A stretch of 64,000 nt of DNA from Kumtagia sp052180275 (GTDB lineage Bacteria; Pseudomonadota; Alphaproteobacteria; Rhizobiales; Rhizobiaceae): NCBI RefSeq assembly GCF_052180275.1, contig NZ_CP197465.1, forward strand, positions 1,178,001 to 1,242,000, in the 5' to 3' direction. The first letter of the stretch is position 1, and the number at the start of each line of letters is the position of its first letter. Below the pieces are notes generated by a model, which was not told where the DNA came from, ran no database searches, and worked only from the letters and a program-made list of their open reading frames with translations. Made by a program: the position numbers and the translations under genes. This document shows, piece after piece, positions 53,156-60,901 of this stretch.

Positions 53156-53459
53156 GGCGTTTCTCCCTGCCGCTGCGAAAGCCAGACACCTATCCCTTTC
53201 GCCGGAATAGGCAAGTCCGCGCGCGGCCCCGTGTCGCGTTGGCGGATCGTTTACCGCGCGGCCATTCGGCGCTGTGAAACGTCGGCAAAGGGGTTTTCGG
53301 CGGCGCGGATCGGACTAGAATAGTTGGCTGGGATTGTCGCCGAATCCCCCCGGTCCGTCGCGTCGCGCCAGGCAGCACACTGTGATGCCGGTGGGATATC
53401 GTTCCTCGCGCGACCAGGCTTCGGACAGGGGATTTTGCGGCGCAGAGTGGAGCGGCGGC
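53156..53459. other. Gene-free stretch with possible promoter
   Basis: In this 304-bp divergent gap I see no reliable gene. A TAGAAT box at 53316-53321 could be the -10 element for the nuclease-like gene. GC is high and the few overlapping frames resemble shadows. Confidence 0.4.
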
Positions 53460-54074
53460 ATGGGCCATCGTGTTTTCGTTTCGGGTCGTCGGGCTGCCGG
53501 GCTGCTGGCTGCGATGCTGGCCTTCGCCCTGCCTGGGCCTGTCCTGGCGCAAGGCACGGCCAAGTCGGGCGACATCCTCTGGTCCGACGCGCCCAAGCGC
53601 GTCGACAAGCAGAAGCAGGAGCTCGAACGGCTCCCGGCCACCAGCGCACAGAAGACCGAAGCGAAGGAGGAACGCTATCCGCTGCATCTCAAGCGTACGC
53701 TTCCCTATGTCGTCATCGACAGCGTCAGCTTCAAGCAGGAGGGGAAGAAGTACCGGCTCGCCGATCTCGACCCGGTGCCCGCCGCCAAGACCTGCAAGAA
53801 TCCTGACGGGTTGCGTTGGGCCTGCGGGCTGAAGTCGCGCGTGGCGCTGAGCCGGCTGCTCCGGGCCAAGCCGATCCGCTGCGCGCCGCTCGGCGAGAAG
53901 GACGGTTTTGTCCTCGTCGAATGCGTGCGCAACGAGAAGGATCTGGGCGGGCAGATGGCGGCCGCCGGCTATGCGGTGATGTCTGCGGGCAAGGACCGCT
54001 ACCGGACCGAGGAGGACGAGGCGCGCAGCAAGAAGAGCGGGGTTTGGGCGGAGGCGGCGACGGCTTCGAACTGA
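53460..54074 (+). CDS. Secreted thermonuclease-fold protein, catalytic residues degenerate
   Basis: This 204-aa exported protein has a signal peptide (GRRAAGLLAAMLAFALPGPVLA before QGTAKS). The C-terminal half follows the staphylococcal-nuclease (SNase) OB fold: KKYRLADLDPVPAAKTC, WACGLKSRVALSRLLRAKPIRC, VLVECVRNEKDLGGQMAAAGYAVMS, DRYRTEEDEARSKKSGVW. The calcium/catalytic DGDT and DAPE signatures of active SNase are missing (DSVS and DPVP instead), so it is probably not a nuclease. Start at 53460 has a GGAG SD. It lies alone, convergent with a TA pair. Confidence 0.75.
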   Translation: MGHRVFVSGRRAAGLLAAMLAFALPGPVLAQGTAKSGDILWSDAPKRVDKQKQELERLPATSAQKTEAKEERYPLHLKRTLPYVVIDSVSFKQEGKKYRLADLDPVPAAKTCKNPDGLRWACGLKSRVALSRLLRAKPIRCAPLGEKDGFVLVECVRNEKDLGGQMAAAGYAVMSAGKDRYRTEEDEARSKKSGVWAEAATASN

Positions 54075-54138
54075 AGCCTGTGGACAGAGATTCCGCCGTC
54101 GAGGCGTACATGCGTATGTTGCGGCTTACTCCGTGAAA

Positions 54139-54588
54139 TCACTTGCCTTCGAGCAGCGCCGCCATCAGCGGATGTGTTGCGGTCGCGAAAGGATTGACCA
54201 CGGTCATGCCGCCCCAGTTGAATCCATCCTGCAGGTCTTCCGAAAGAAGCAGGCGGCAGCCGGCTCGCGCCGCACTGCAGACGACTACGGAGTCCCAGAT
54301 GGTGAGATTGTGGTCGGTAGCGAGATCGGCGGCCGTCGTAAATCCGTCCGCCGTCGTATCGACAACCGAAAAGGCCTCGGTCCATCTCTCGATCCGTTGA
54401 CGCGCATATGGTTTCGAATAGCCGCCGCGACGCGTCAACACGTTATAGAGTTCGCCAAGGACGTGTACTGGAACGAAAGTATCGTCGGGAGAGAGACGCT
54501 CGATCAGTTGAAGCGCCTGTTGATGACGCTCCCTGTCATTGATGCCTTCAGCATAAACGAGAATATTGGTGTCGAGGCCAACTTTCAT
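54139..54588 (-). CDS. PIN-domain toxin (VapC-like)
   Basis: This 149-aa PIN ribonuclease shows Asp in KVGLDTNILVYAEG, Glu in VHVLGELYNVLTRRGGYSK, Asp in HNLTIWDSVVVCSA and Asp in LLLSEDLQDGF, the four acidic positions that hold metal. The start is best placed at the ATG 54588, overlapping the antitoxin stop as TGATG; a TTG one codon earlier is also open. It would cleave RNA (often tRNA). It is convergent with the SNase-like gene. Confidence 0.88.
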   Translation of the reverse strand: MKVGLDTNILVYAEGINDRERHQQALQLIERLSPDDTFVPVHVLGELYNVLTRRGGYSKPYARQRIERWTEAFSVVDTTADGFTTAADLATDHNLTIWDSVVVCSAARAGCRLLLSEDLQDGFNWGGMTVVNPFATATHPLMAALLEGK

Positions 54589-54827
54589 CAATCGTCGTAC
54601 AGATCGTCACGCGTCCAAGGTTCGGCATGAACAATGCGGCGGGTTTTGAGTTCTGCGATCAGCCTCCGCTTCGCGTCTTCCCGAGCGCTGCGATCTTCAT
54701 CGACCGGCACGATCCGCGCGACCGGCCTTCCGTGGCTGGTCACGGTATAGCTGTTGCCTTCGCGTACGCCGCGCAGAAGCCGCGAGAATTCGCGGTTTGC
54801 ATCTGCGGCCGATATCGTCTCTTCCAT
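54588..54827 (-). CDS. Phd/YefM-type antitoxin
   Basis: This 79-aa antitoxin has the Phd core SAADANREFSRLLRGVREGNSYTVTSHGRPVARIVPVDED followed by an acidic, charged tail ending HAEPWTRDDLYDD. It begins 128 bp after the mmsA stop on the same strand, with AT-rich DNA upstream (GTAG...CTAC at 54843-54859) that could be an operator. The toxin start overlaps its stop. It is the fifth TA pair of the window. Confidence 0.88.
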   Translation of the reverse strand: MEETISAADANREFSRLLRGVREGNSYTVTSHGRPVARIVPVDEDRSAREDAKRRLIAELKTRRIVHAEPWTRDDLYDD

Positions 54828-54890
54828 GATGCGACCAACAAGTAGTGATATTACCTACATACTGTCGATGCGTTTTTTGATCAAGCCGCA

Positions 54891-54921
54891 AGCAAAATAG
54901 AGAGCGGCCCGACGGGCCGCG
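54891..54921 (-). terminator. Terminator of mmsA
   Basis: GCGGCCC and GGGCCGC form a perfect 7-bp stem with a 3-nt loop (54905-54921), 34 bp after the mmsA stop. On the minus strand TCTCTATTTTGC follows, a moderately T-rich tail. Confidence 0.72.
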
Positions 54922-54954
54922 CTCCTTCGTTCAAGCCAGAGATGAGGCGTGGTC

Positions 54955-56451
54955 TCAGTTCATCGTCGGGATGACGAACTCCGCGCCTTCCTTGACGCCG
55001 GAGGGCCAGCGCGAGGTGACGGTCTTGGTCTTGGTGTAGAAGCGGAAGGCGTCCGGGCCGTGCTGGTTCAGGTCGCCGAAGCCGGAGCCCTTCCAGCCGC
55101 CGAAGGTATAATAGGCGATCGGAACCGGGATCGGAACGTTGATGCCCACCATGCCGACCTGCACCTTGGAGGCGAAGTCGCGGGCGGCGTCGCCGTCGCG
55201 GGTGAAGATCGCCACGCCGTTGCCCATCTCGTGGTCATTCGGCAGCTTCAGCGCCTCCTCGTAGTTCTTGGCGCGGACCACCGAGAGAACGGGGCCAAAA
55301 ATCTCTTCCTTGTAGATGCGCATGTCGGCGGTCACGTCGTCGAACAGGCAGCCGCCCATGTAGTAGCCGTTCTCGTAACCCTGCATCTTGAAGTTGCGGC
55401 CGTCGACGACCAGCTTCGCGCCTTCCTTGATGCCGGTGTCGACGTAACCCTTGATGCGCTCCAGTGCCTGGGCGGTGACGACCGGGCCGAAATCGGCAGA
55501 GCTGTCGGTCGAGGGGCCGACCTTCAGGCTTTCGACGCGCGGGATCAGCTTTTCCATCAGGCGGTCGGCGGTATCCTTGCCGACCGGCACGGCCACCGAG
55601 ATCGCCATGCAGCGCTCGCCGGCCGAGCCGTAGCCGGCGCCGATCAACGCATCGACCGTCTGGTCCATGTCGGCGTCAGGCATGATGATCATGTGGTTCT
55701 TGGCGCCGCCAAAACACTGCACGCGCTTGCCGCTCGCCGTGCCGCGCGAATAGATATAGTGCGCGATCGGCGTCGAGCCAACGAAGCCGATGGCCTTGAT
55801 GTCGTGGTCGTCGAGGATGGCGTCGACCACGTCCTTGTCGCCGTTGACGACGTTCAGGATGCCGGCGGGCAGGCCGGCCTCGATGAACAGTTCCGCGATG
55901 CGCAGCGGCACGCCGGGGTCACGCTCCGAGGGCTTCAGGATGAAGGCGTTGCCGCAGGCGATCGCCGGTGCGATCTTCCACAGCGGGATCATGGCGGGGA
56001 AATTGAACGGCGTGATGCCGGCGACCACGCCGAGTGCCTGGCGCATGGAATAGACGTCGATGCCGGGGCCGGCGCCGTCGGTGAACTCGCCCTTCATCAT
56101 GTGCGGCGCGCCGATGCAGACTTCCACCACTTCCAGCCCGCGCTGGATGTCGCCCTTGGCGTCGGCGATCGTCTTGCCGTGCTCGCGGGCGAGGATGTCG
56201 GCGAGCGAATCGTACTCGCGGTTGGCGAGCTCCAGGAACTTCATGAGCACGCGCACGCGGCGCTGCGGGTTGGTGGCGGCCCAGGCCGGCTGCGCGGCCT
56301 TAGCGTTCTCGACGGCGGCGCGAAGCTCGGCCTTGGAGGCCAGCGCCACGGTGCCGCGCACCGTACCGTCCATCGGCTGCATCACGTCTTGGCTGCGGCC
56401 GCTGGTTCCGGCGACACGCTTGCCGCCGATGAAATGCCCATACTCGATCAT
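54955..56451 (-). CDS. mmsA: Methylmalonate-semialdehyde dehydrogenase (CoA-acylating)
   Basis: This 498-aa CoA-dependent aldehyde dehydrogenase converts methylmalonate semialdehyde (from valine) or malonate semialdehyde (from inositol or beta-alanine) to propionyl-CoA or acetyl-CoA. The subgroup marks are FIGGKRVAGTSGRS, GITPFNFPAMIPLWKIAPAIACGNAF, VQCFGGAKNHMIIMPDADMD and the nucleophile C281 in SAGERCMAISVAVPVG. It is divergent from a LysR regulator, with a repeat hairpin between, which suggests that regulator controls it. With the Bkd complex it places valine breakdown in this segment. Confidence 0.95.
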   Translation of the reverse strand: MIEYGHFIGGKRVAGTSGRSQDVMQPMDGTVRGTVALASKAELRAAVENAKAAQPAWAATNPQRRVRVLMKFLELANREYDSLADILAREHGKTIADAKGDIQRGLEVVEVCIGAPHMMKGEFTDGAGPGIDVYSMRQALGVVAGITPFNFPAMIPLWKIAPAIACGNAFILKPSERDPGVPLRIAELFIEAGLPAGILNVVNGDKDVVDAILDDHDIKAIGFVGSTPIAHYIYSRGTASGKRVQCFGGAKNHMIIMPDADMDQTVDALIGAGYGSAGERCMAISVAVPVGKDTADRLMEKLIPRVESLKVGPSTDSSADFGPVVTAQALERIKGYVDTGIKEGAKLVVDGRNFKMQGYENGYYMGGCLFDDVTADMRIYKEEIFGPVLSVVRAKNYEEALKLPNDHEMGNGVAIFTRDGDAARDFASKVQVGMVGINVPIPVPIAYYTFGGWKGSGFGDLNQHGPDAFRFYTKTKTVTSRWPSGVKEGAEFVIPTMN

Positions 56452-56608
56452 GGTTTCTCTCCCTTGTCGTATGCTCGCATTGTCCCGCTTCTGCGGGCAA
56501 ATGGCAACGCGAGGGGAATCGCAGCCGTTGTGCGGGGAATAAATAACAAATGACAGCGGGACAGCATTTGATGCAAAGATGGATCATAATGGCAGAGCGC
56601 GGTCGGCG

Positions 56609-56692
56609 AAATCCGGGGACAGTTTACTTAATTCCCAGCGGAGACCGTCGCGACCGGAGGCACCCGGAATTAAGTAACCTGTCCCCGGATTT
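56609..56692. repeat. Long palindromic hairpin element (GGGGACAGTTT family), copy 2
   Basis: Arms of 27 bp (56609-56635 and 56666-56692) match except for one base and flank a 30-nt loop. They share GGGGACAGTTT(A/C)CTTAATTCC with the copy at 34337-34411. It sits between mmsA and lysR, 21 bp before the LysR start, and therefore in the LysR leader. Confidence 0.82.
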
Positions 56693-56713
56693 CCTACCTT
56701 GCAGGCTCGTCCC

Positions 56714-57595
56714 ATGAACTGGGATGACGTGCGCATCTTTCTCGCCGTCGCCCGCGCCGGGCAGATCCTTGGCGCGGCGCGGCGGCTCGATCTCAACCAC
56801 GCCACCGTGTCGCGGCGCGTCGCAGCGCTTGAGGAGGCGCTTGGCGCAAAACTGTTCCGCAGGCTCACCACCGGCAGCGAGCTGACGCCGGCGGGCGAGC
56901 GTTTTCTCGCCGTCGCCGAGCGCATGGAAACCGAGATGCTCGTCGCCCGTTCGGAGATTTCCGGCGAGGGCGAGGATGTATCGGGCACGGTGCGCATCGG
57001 CGCGCCGGACGGGTTCGGCGTCGCCTTCCTCGCGCCGCGACTCGGCGATCTCACCGCGCAGCATCCGGAGCTGAAAATCCAGCTCGTGCCGGTGCCGCGC
57101 TCCTTCTCGCTGTCGCGGCGCGAGGCCGATATCGCCATCACCACCGAGCGCCCCAGCGAGGGCCGGCTGGTGGCGGTCAAGCTGGTCGACTACACGCTTG
57201 GTCTGTTCGCCTCGAAGACCTATGCCGAGGCCAACGGCCTGCCGGCTTCCGCCGCCGACCTGTCCGCCCATCGGCTCGTCGGCTACGTGCCCGATCTGGT
57301 CATCAATCCGTCGCTCGACTATGCGGCCGAGTTCAGCCCCGGCTGGAGCGCGGGCTTCATGATTTCTTCCGCACTGGGCCAGGCCGAGGCGGTGCGCTCC
57401 GGCGCCGGCATCGGCATCCTGCATACCTTCATCGCGCGGGCCATGCCGGACCTCGTCGCCGTCGCGTCGGTCCCGCCGATCCGGCGCGCCTACTGGCTGG
57501 TCTATCACGAATCGGTACGGCCGCTACGCCGCGTCCAGGCGGTAGCCGGCTTCATCACCAAGGCGGTGGAACGGGACAAGACGCTGTTCGTGTGA
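56714..57595 (+). CDS. LysR-family transcriptional regulator
   Basis: This 293-aa LysR-type regulator has an N-terminal winged HTH (MNWDDVRIFLAVARAGQILGAARRLDLNHATVSRRVAALEEALGAKLFRRLTTGSELT, residues 1-58). A periplasmic-binding-like effector domain follows (SGTVRIGAPDGFGVAFLAPRLGDLTAQHPELKIQLVPVPRSFSLSRREADIAIT). The divergent position to mmsA, separated by 262 bp, suggests it regulates mmsA. A long palindromic repeat lies in its leader. The start at 56714 is chosen by family alignment; a GCAGG SD-like sequence is seen. Confidence 0.92.
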   Translation: MNWDDVRIFLAVARAGQILGAARRLDLNHATVSRRVAALEEALGAKLFRRLTTGSELTPAGERFLAVAERMETEMLVARSEISGEGEDVSGTVRIGAPDGFGVAFLAPRLGDLTAQHPELKIQLVPVPRSFSLSRREADIAITTERPSEGRLVAVKLVDYTLGLFASKTYAEANGLPASAADLSAHRLVGYVPDLVINPSLDYAAEFSPGWSAGFMISSALGQAEAVRSGAGIGILHTFIARAMPDLVAVASVPPIRRAYWLVYHESVRPLRRVQAVAGFITKAVERDKTLFV

Positions 57596-57654
57596 GCGCG
57601 GAGCCGTCAAGCGTTGCAAAAATCGCGTCGATGCGGAAAATAATCCTAGAATAC

Positions 57655-57699
57655 CTCCCTGATAAGTTGTATGTTGAATTTTCACAACCTATCAGGGAG
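57655..57699 (+). promoter_or_regulatory. 5' leader stem-loop covering the amidase Shine-Dalgarno
   Basis: Arms CTCCCTGATAAGTTGT (57655-57670) and its near-perfect complement (57684-57699; 15 of 16) form a hairpin with a 13-nt loop. The right arm includes AGGGAG, the SD of the amidase gene starting at 57708, so folding would hide the ribosome-binding site. It could alternatively be a DNA operator. Confidence 0.65.
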
Positions 57700-57707
57700 T
57701 TTTCGTC

Positions 57708-58415
57708 ATGCCGAAATGCCCGTTTGCAGATTGGACTCCGATCAGCGGCCCGGTCGGGCCGTATGTGTCGGGTCCGTTCAAGATCGTCCATCACACGACC
57801 GAGGGACACAGCGCCAAGGACGCCATGAGCGCCTACAAGAAGAACAAAAGCGATCCGCATTTTACTGTCGATTCGAAGAAGATTTACCAGCATATCGACA
57901 CCTCGCTGTCGGCGCGCTCGCTGCGCAATGCGCCCGGCGGGGTCCAGACCAACAAGGACGGCGCCGTCCAGATCGAGGTCGTCGGTTTCGCCCACCTGAA
58001 GAAGGACATGGACACGCTGACCAATGTGGCCAGGCTCTGCCGGTGGCTGGAAAACGCCCACAAGGTTCCGCAGAGCTGGCCGAACGGCCTGCCGAAAACG
58101 GCGACGCCGGCCGGCAAGGATCCGGGCGGCCACAACCGCAATGCGAAAAACTGGGACACCAAGGCCGGCCACTACGGCCATTCGCAGGTGCCGGAGAATA
58201 CGCACTGGGATCCGGGCTACACCAAGGACGAAGTCAATTTCATCATGGAGGCCGACTTCGACGGCAAGGGCAAGCTGCTCGACGACAAGGTCGTGGCTGC
58301 GGCATACGACAGCATCTTCTCGTTCAAGCCGGTCAGTCTGGCCAACATCGCTTCCACCATGCCCGACCGCGACGAGCCGCACGCCGCCGAGATGGACGAA
58401 TACCAGCTTTATTGA
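57708..58415 (+). CDS. N-acetylmuramoyl-L-alanine amidase-like (Amidase_2) protein
   Basis: This 235-aa Amidase_2/PGRP-like domain protein has metal-ligand and fold signatures IVHHTTEGHS (H28/H29), DPHFTVDSKKIYQHIDTSLSARSL, VQIEVVGFAH and GHYGHSQVPENTHWDPGYT (H158, H166, D168). These enzymes cut the bond between muramic acid and L-alanine of peptidoglycan. There is no signal peptide and no helix, so it needs a holin, another route out, or a non-envelope role. It stands alone and is preceded by a hairpin that covers its SD. No phage genes are near it. Confidence 0.8.
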   Translation: MPKCPFADWTPISGPVGPYVSGPFKIVHHTTEGHSAKDAMSAYKKNKSDPHFTVDSKKIYQHIDTSLSARSLRNAPGGVQTNKDGAVQIEVVGFAHLKKDMDTLTNVARLCRWLENAHKVPQSWPNGLPKTATPAGKDPGGHNRNAKNWDTKAGHYGHSQVPENTHWDPGYTKDEVNFIMEADFDGKGKLLDDKVVAAAYDSIFSFKPVSLANIASTMPDRDEPHAAEMDEYQLY

Positions 58416-58497
58416 CGGGACCGGCACGGGTAACGGCGGGGGCGATGAGGCCGGTCGAGCGACTGCCTTGGCAGCGTCGCCTCGTCATGCGCTTCGA

Positions 58498-58526
58498 CAT
58501 CGGCCGGGAAGATCGCCCGGCCGATG
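58498..58526. terminator. Bidirectional stem-loop between convergent genes
   Basis: CATCGGCCGGG and its exact complement form an 11-bp stem with a 7-nt loop in the 149-bp gap between the amidase and the ion channel genes, which converge. No T-run is present on either side; it may still mark the ends of both transcripts. Confidence 0.6.
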
Positions 58527-58564
58527 GGACTTCAGGGCGGCAGGTCGACGCGACGTCCGCCGCG

Positions 58565-59632
58565 TCAGGCCAGCGCCACCAGGATGATCGAGGCGGCGGT
58601 GGTCAGCACCAGCAGCGGGATCGCCCAGACCAGGAACAGGTAGAACTGCTCCTGCACATAGACGCCGAAGGCCCGCTCGACGACGCGGAAGCGGAACAGC
58701 AGCACGTTGACCGCGAGGCTCACCGCAAGCGTCACATAATTCAGCGCGAACAGCCGGTTGATCGGGTTGTCGCCGCTCTCCAGAACCTCGTAGACCGAGT
58801 TGACGGTAAAATTCAGCGCGATCACCGCGAACAGACCACCGATGATGATGTTGACCAGTTCGAACGTCTCGATCTGGAAGGCGCCGTCCTCGACGCGGTT
58901 CAGCCAGATGGCAAGCAGCGGGATCAGCAGCGACGCCAGCAGCGGAATGAAGATTGAGGCGATGATCGGCCCGGGATCGCGGACCGCGCCGAGCGAGGCG
59001 GTGATCGCGGCGTGCGAGGCGCCGTACCAGCCCGGCTGCTCCGTCACCGCGAGATTGACGAAGCGCAGCGACCATCCGTCGAGCCGCGCCCCGGCGTCCG
59101 GCCGGCTGAAATCGAGGTCGTCCTGGTCGAAGGCCAGCACCGCCTGGTTGGCGGTCTGCGCCCGCAGCGCCAGGCGCACCTGCAGTTCCTGCCTGCCGAA
59201 CGGGAAGCTCGACACGTCGTATTCTGTGGCGAATTCGCCGCTGATGCGCTTCAGCATCTCGACGCGCCCATCTGGGAAGATGCGCAACCCGATCTCGGCA
59301 GGCGCGGCCTCCGCCGCCTGGTTGGCGACCGCCGCATCGGGGATCCAGATGCGCTTCATCTCCTCCAGCGCGCCGTCGCCGCGCAGCACGCGCGGCGGAT
59401 CGTTGGCTTCGGCCGCCGGCCGGCGCAGGCGCAGATCCTCCCAGCGCAGCCTGATGTCCACCGTCGCCTTGAAGGTCGCGGCGTTCTCGTCGAAGGCGGT
59501 CAACTCGACATAGCCGATCGCGGCCTTCACGCGCACCGGCAGCCCCTTGTCCATCGGCAGGCTCGTGTCGGCCAGCACCGACCCGGAAAACCCCAGCAGC
59601 AGCCAGGCGATGGCGACAAGGACGGCCCTCAT
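58565..59632 (-). CDS. Prokaryotic pentameric ligand-gated ion channel
   Basis: This 355-aa channel subunit is related to GLIC/ELIC and animal Cys-loop receptors. A signal peptide ends near residue 21 (SVLA before DTSLPM). The extracellular beta-sandwich carries the family's WEDLRL (residues 64-69), MKRIWIPDAAVANQ (W96, P98, D99) and the Pro-loop SFPFGRQELQV (141-151, without the flanking Cys pair). Four helices follow (about 222-245, 256-283, 289-312 and 328-354), the second lining the pore. The ATG overlaps the stop of an upstream sensor gene (ATGA). The ligand is unknown; many bacterial members sense pH or small amines. Confidence 0.9.
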   Translation of the reverse strand: MRAVLVAIAWLLLGFSGSVLADTSLPMDKGLPVRVKAAIGYVELTAFDENAATFKATVDIRLRWEDLRLRRPAAEANDPPRVLRGDGALEEMKRIWIPDAAVANQAAEAAPAEIGLRIFPDGRVEMLKRISGEFATEYDVSSFPFGRQELQVRLALRAQTANQAVLAFDQDDLDFSRPDAGARLDGWSLRFVNLAVTEQPGWYGASHAAITASLGAVRDPGPIIASIFIPLLASLLIPLLAIWLNRVEDGAFQIETFELVNIIIGGLFAVIALNFTVNSVYEVLESGDNPINRLFALNYVTLAVSLAVNVLLFRFRVVERAFGVYVQEQFYLFLVWAIPLLVLTTAASIILVALA

Positions 59633-60762
59633 GCCTGGCTCTTGGCGGTGCGTTTCGCGGCGACGCGGTCGTGCAGTTGGACCAGCGGCTGGAGTTCTGC
59701 GGGAAAGCGTTCCGCGCCCTCGATGGGCACCGAGGCCCCGCCGGAGGACAGGCCGACGAAACGGTTCACCACCACCTCCAGCGGCCGCAGCAGGAGGCCG
59801 CGGACGACGACGATGATGGCGCCGGCGAGAATGACGATGGCGAACACCGCAAGGCAGGCCTGCCAGGCCAGCGACCGGCCCGCCGCCGCGCGCGAGCCGG
59901 AGAAATCGCGGGCCGCCGCCACCACGCCGAGCGACTGGCCGGCGCCGTCCCGCAGCGGCACCAGCAGCACGCCGTACGGCACGCCCTGCGAGTCGCGCGC
60001 ATAGGTGGCCGGCTCGTTGAGCGTCGAGATGTCGGCGTCGCCGGCGAGATCGCCCATCAGCGCCCCATTGGTGGTTTCCATGCGCACGAAGCGGCCGACG
60101 CGGTTCTGTTCGCTGAACACCGCCGGATCGATCGCCGTGGCGAAGTCGCGCAGCGATTTCTCCTCCACGAACAGCGAGAATTCCAGGCCGTAGGCGCTTT
60201 TCATCGCCACCAGCACCGCCCCGAAGTCCAGCCCGAATTCGACGCTGCCGGCGTGGTTGCCCTGCATGTCGGCGATCGGCGCGACGCCGAAGATCGCCGG
60301 GCCGCTGCGGGCGATCGCCAGCCCCTTGGCCGAGACGTGGTCGCGGTTCACCGCCACGACCATCGGCCGGAAGCGCGTCAGGTCGTCGCCGAACAAGGTC
60401 GGGTCCTGCAATCTCAGAAGCGAGGTCGCCGGCGGCACGTGGAACTGCACCTGGTCAACGCTGTGCCGTTCCTTCTGGCCGGCGAACATGGCGGCGAAAT
60501 TGTCGAGCAACGCCTGCCGGTCACTTGCCGCCACCGCCTGCCGCGTCACCGGCAGCGCAGCCAGCAACTCGGCGCGCGCCAGCGCCTTGTTCTCGGCGTC
60601 GCGCAGCGCGGTGTCGAAGATCGCCTGCATCAGCTCGAACTGGCTTTTTTCGACCGCGTCGGTCAGGCCGCTGAACAGCCGCGCGGAAAGCAGGGTCAGC
60701 GCCGCCACGACGACGATCACCGTGGCGATCAACGCCGCGGGCGCACTCCTGCGAAACCTCAT
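59629..60762 (-). CDS. Two-TM periplasmic sensor protein (double-Cache-like), no output domain
   Basis: This 377-aa protein has an N-terminal helix (residues about 9-32), a 270-residue periplasmic region, a second helix near 310-335 (WQACLAVFAIVILAGAIIVVVRGLL) and a short cytoplasmic tail (LRPLEVVVNRFVGLSSGG) resembling the start of a HAMP linker. The periplasmic part has the Cache-type pattern: helical ELMQAIFDTALRDAENKALARAELLAALP, then VVAVNRDHVSAKGLAIARSGPAIFGVAPIADMQGNHAGSVEFGLDF and a second module. No methyl-accepting, kinase or cyclase domain follows. Translationally coupled to the ion channel gene, it may be a channel partner or regulator. Confidence 0.75.
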   Translation of the reverse strand: MRFRRSAPAALIATVIVVVAALTLLSARLFSGLTDAVEKSQFELMQAIFDTALRDAENKALARAELLAALPVTRQAVAASDRQALLDNFAAMFAGQKERHSVDQVQFHVPPATSLLRLQDPTLFGDDLTRFRPMVVAVNRDHVSAKGLAIARSGPAIFGVAPIADMQGNHAGSVEFGLDFGAVLVAMKSAYGLEFSLFVEEKSLRDFATAIDPAVFSEQNRVGRFVRMETTNGALMGDLAGDADISTLNEPATYARDSQGVPYGVLLVPLRDGAGQSLGVVAAARDFSGSRAAAGRSLAWQACLAVFAIVILAGAIIVVVRGLLLRPLEVVVNRFVGLSSGGASVPIEGAERFPAELQPLVQLHDRVAAKRTAKSQA

Positions 60763-60901
60763 TGTTTTCCCGCTCCCCAATCTCCCGCAGGAGATGCCCC
60801 GATGTCCCGGCTAATTTCTGGCAGAGTTGCCGGGGCGGTTCAATCGGGGCGCGAGCCGCTTTCTTGCCGGTCCGCAGGGCGCGGTGCGGCAGGCTCGCCC
60901 C

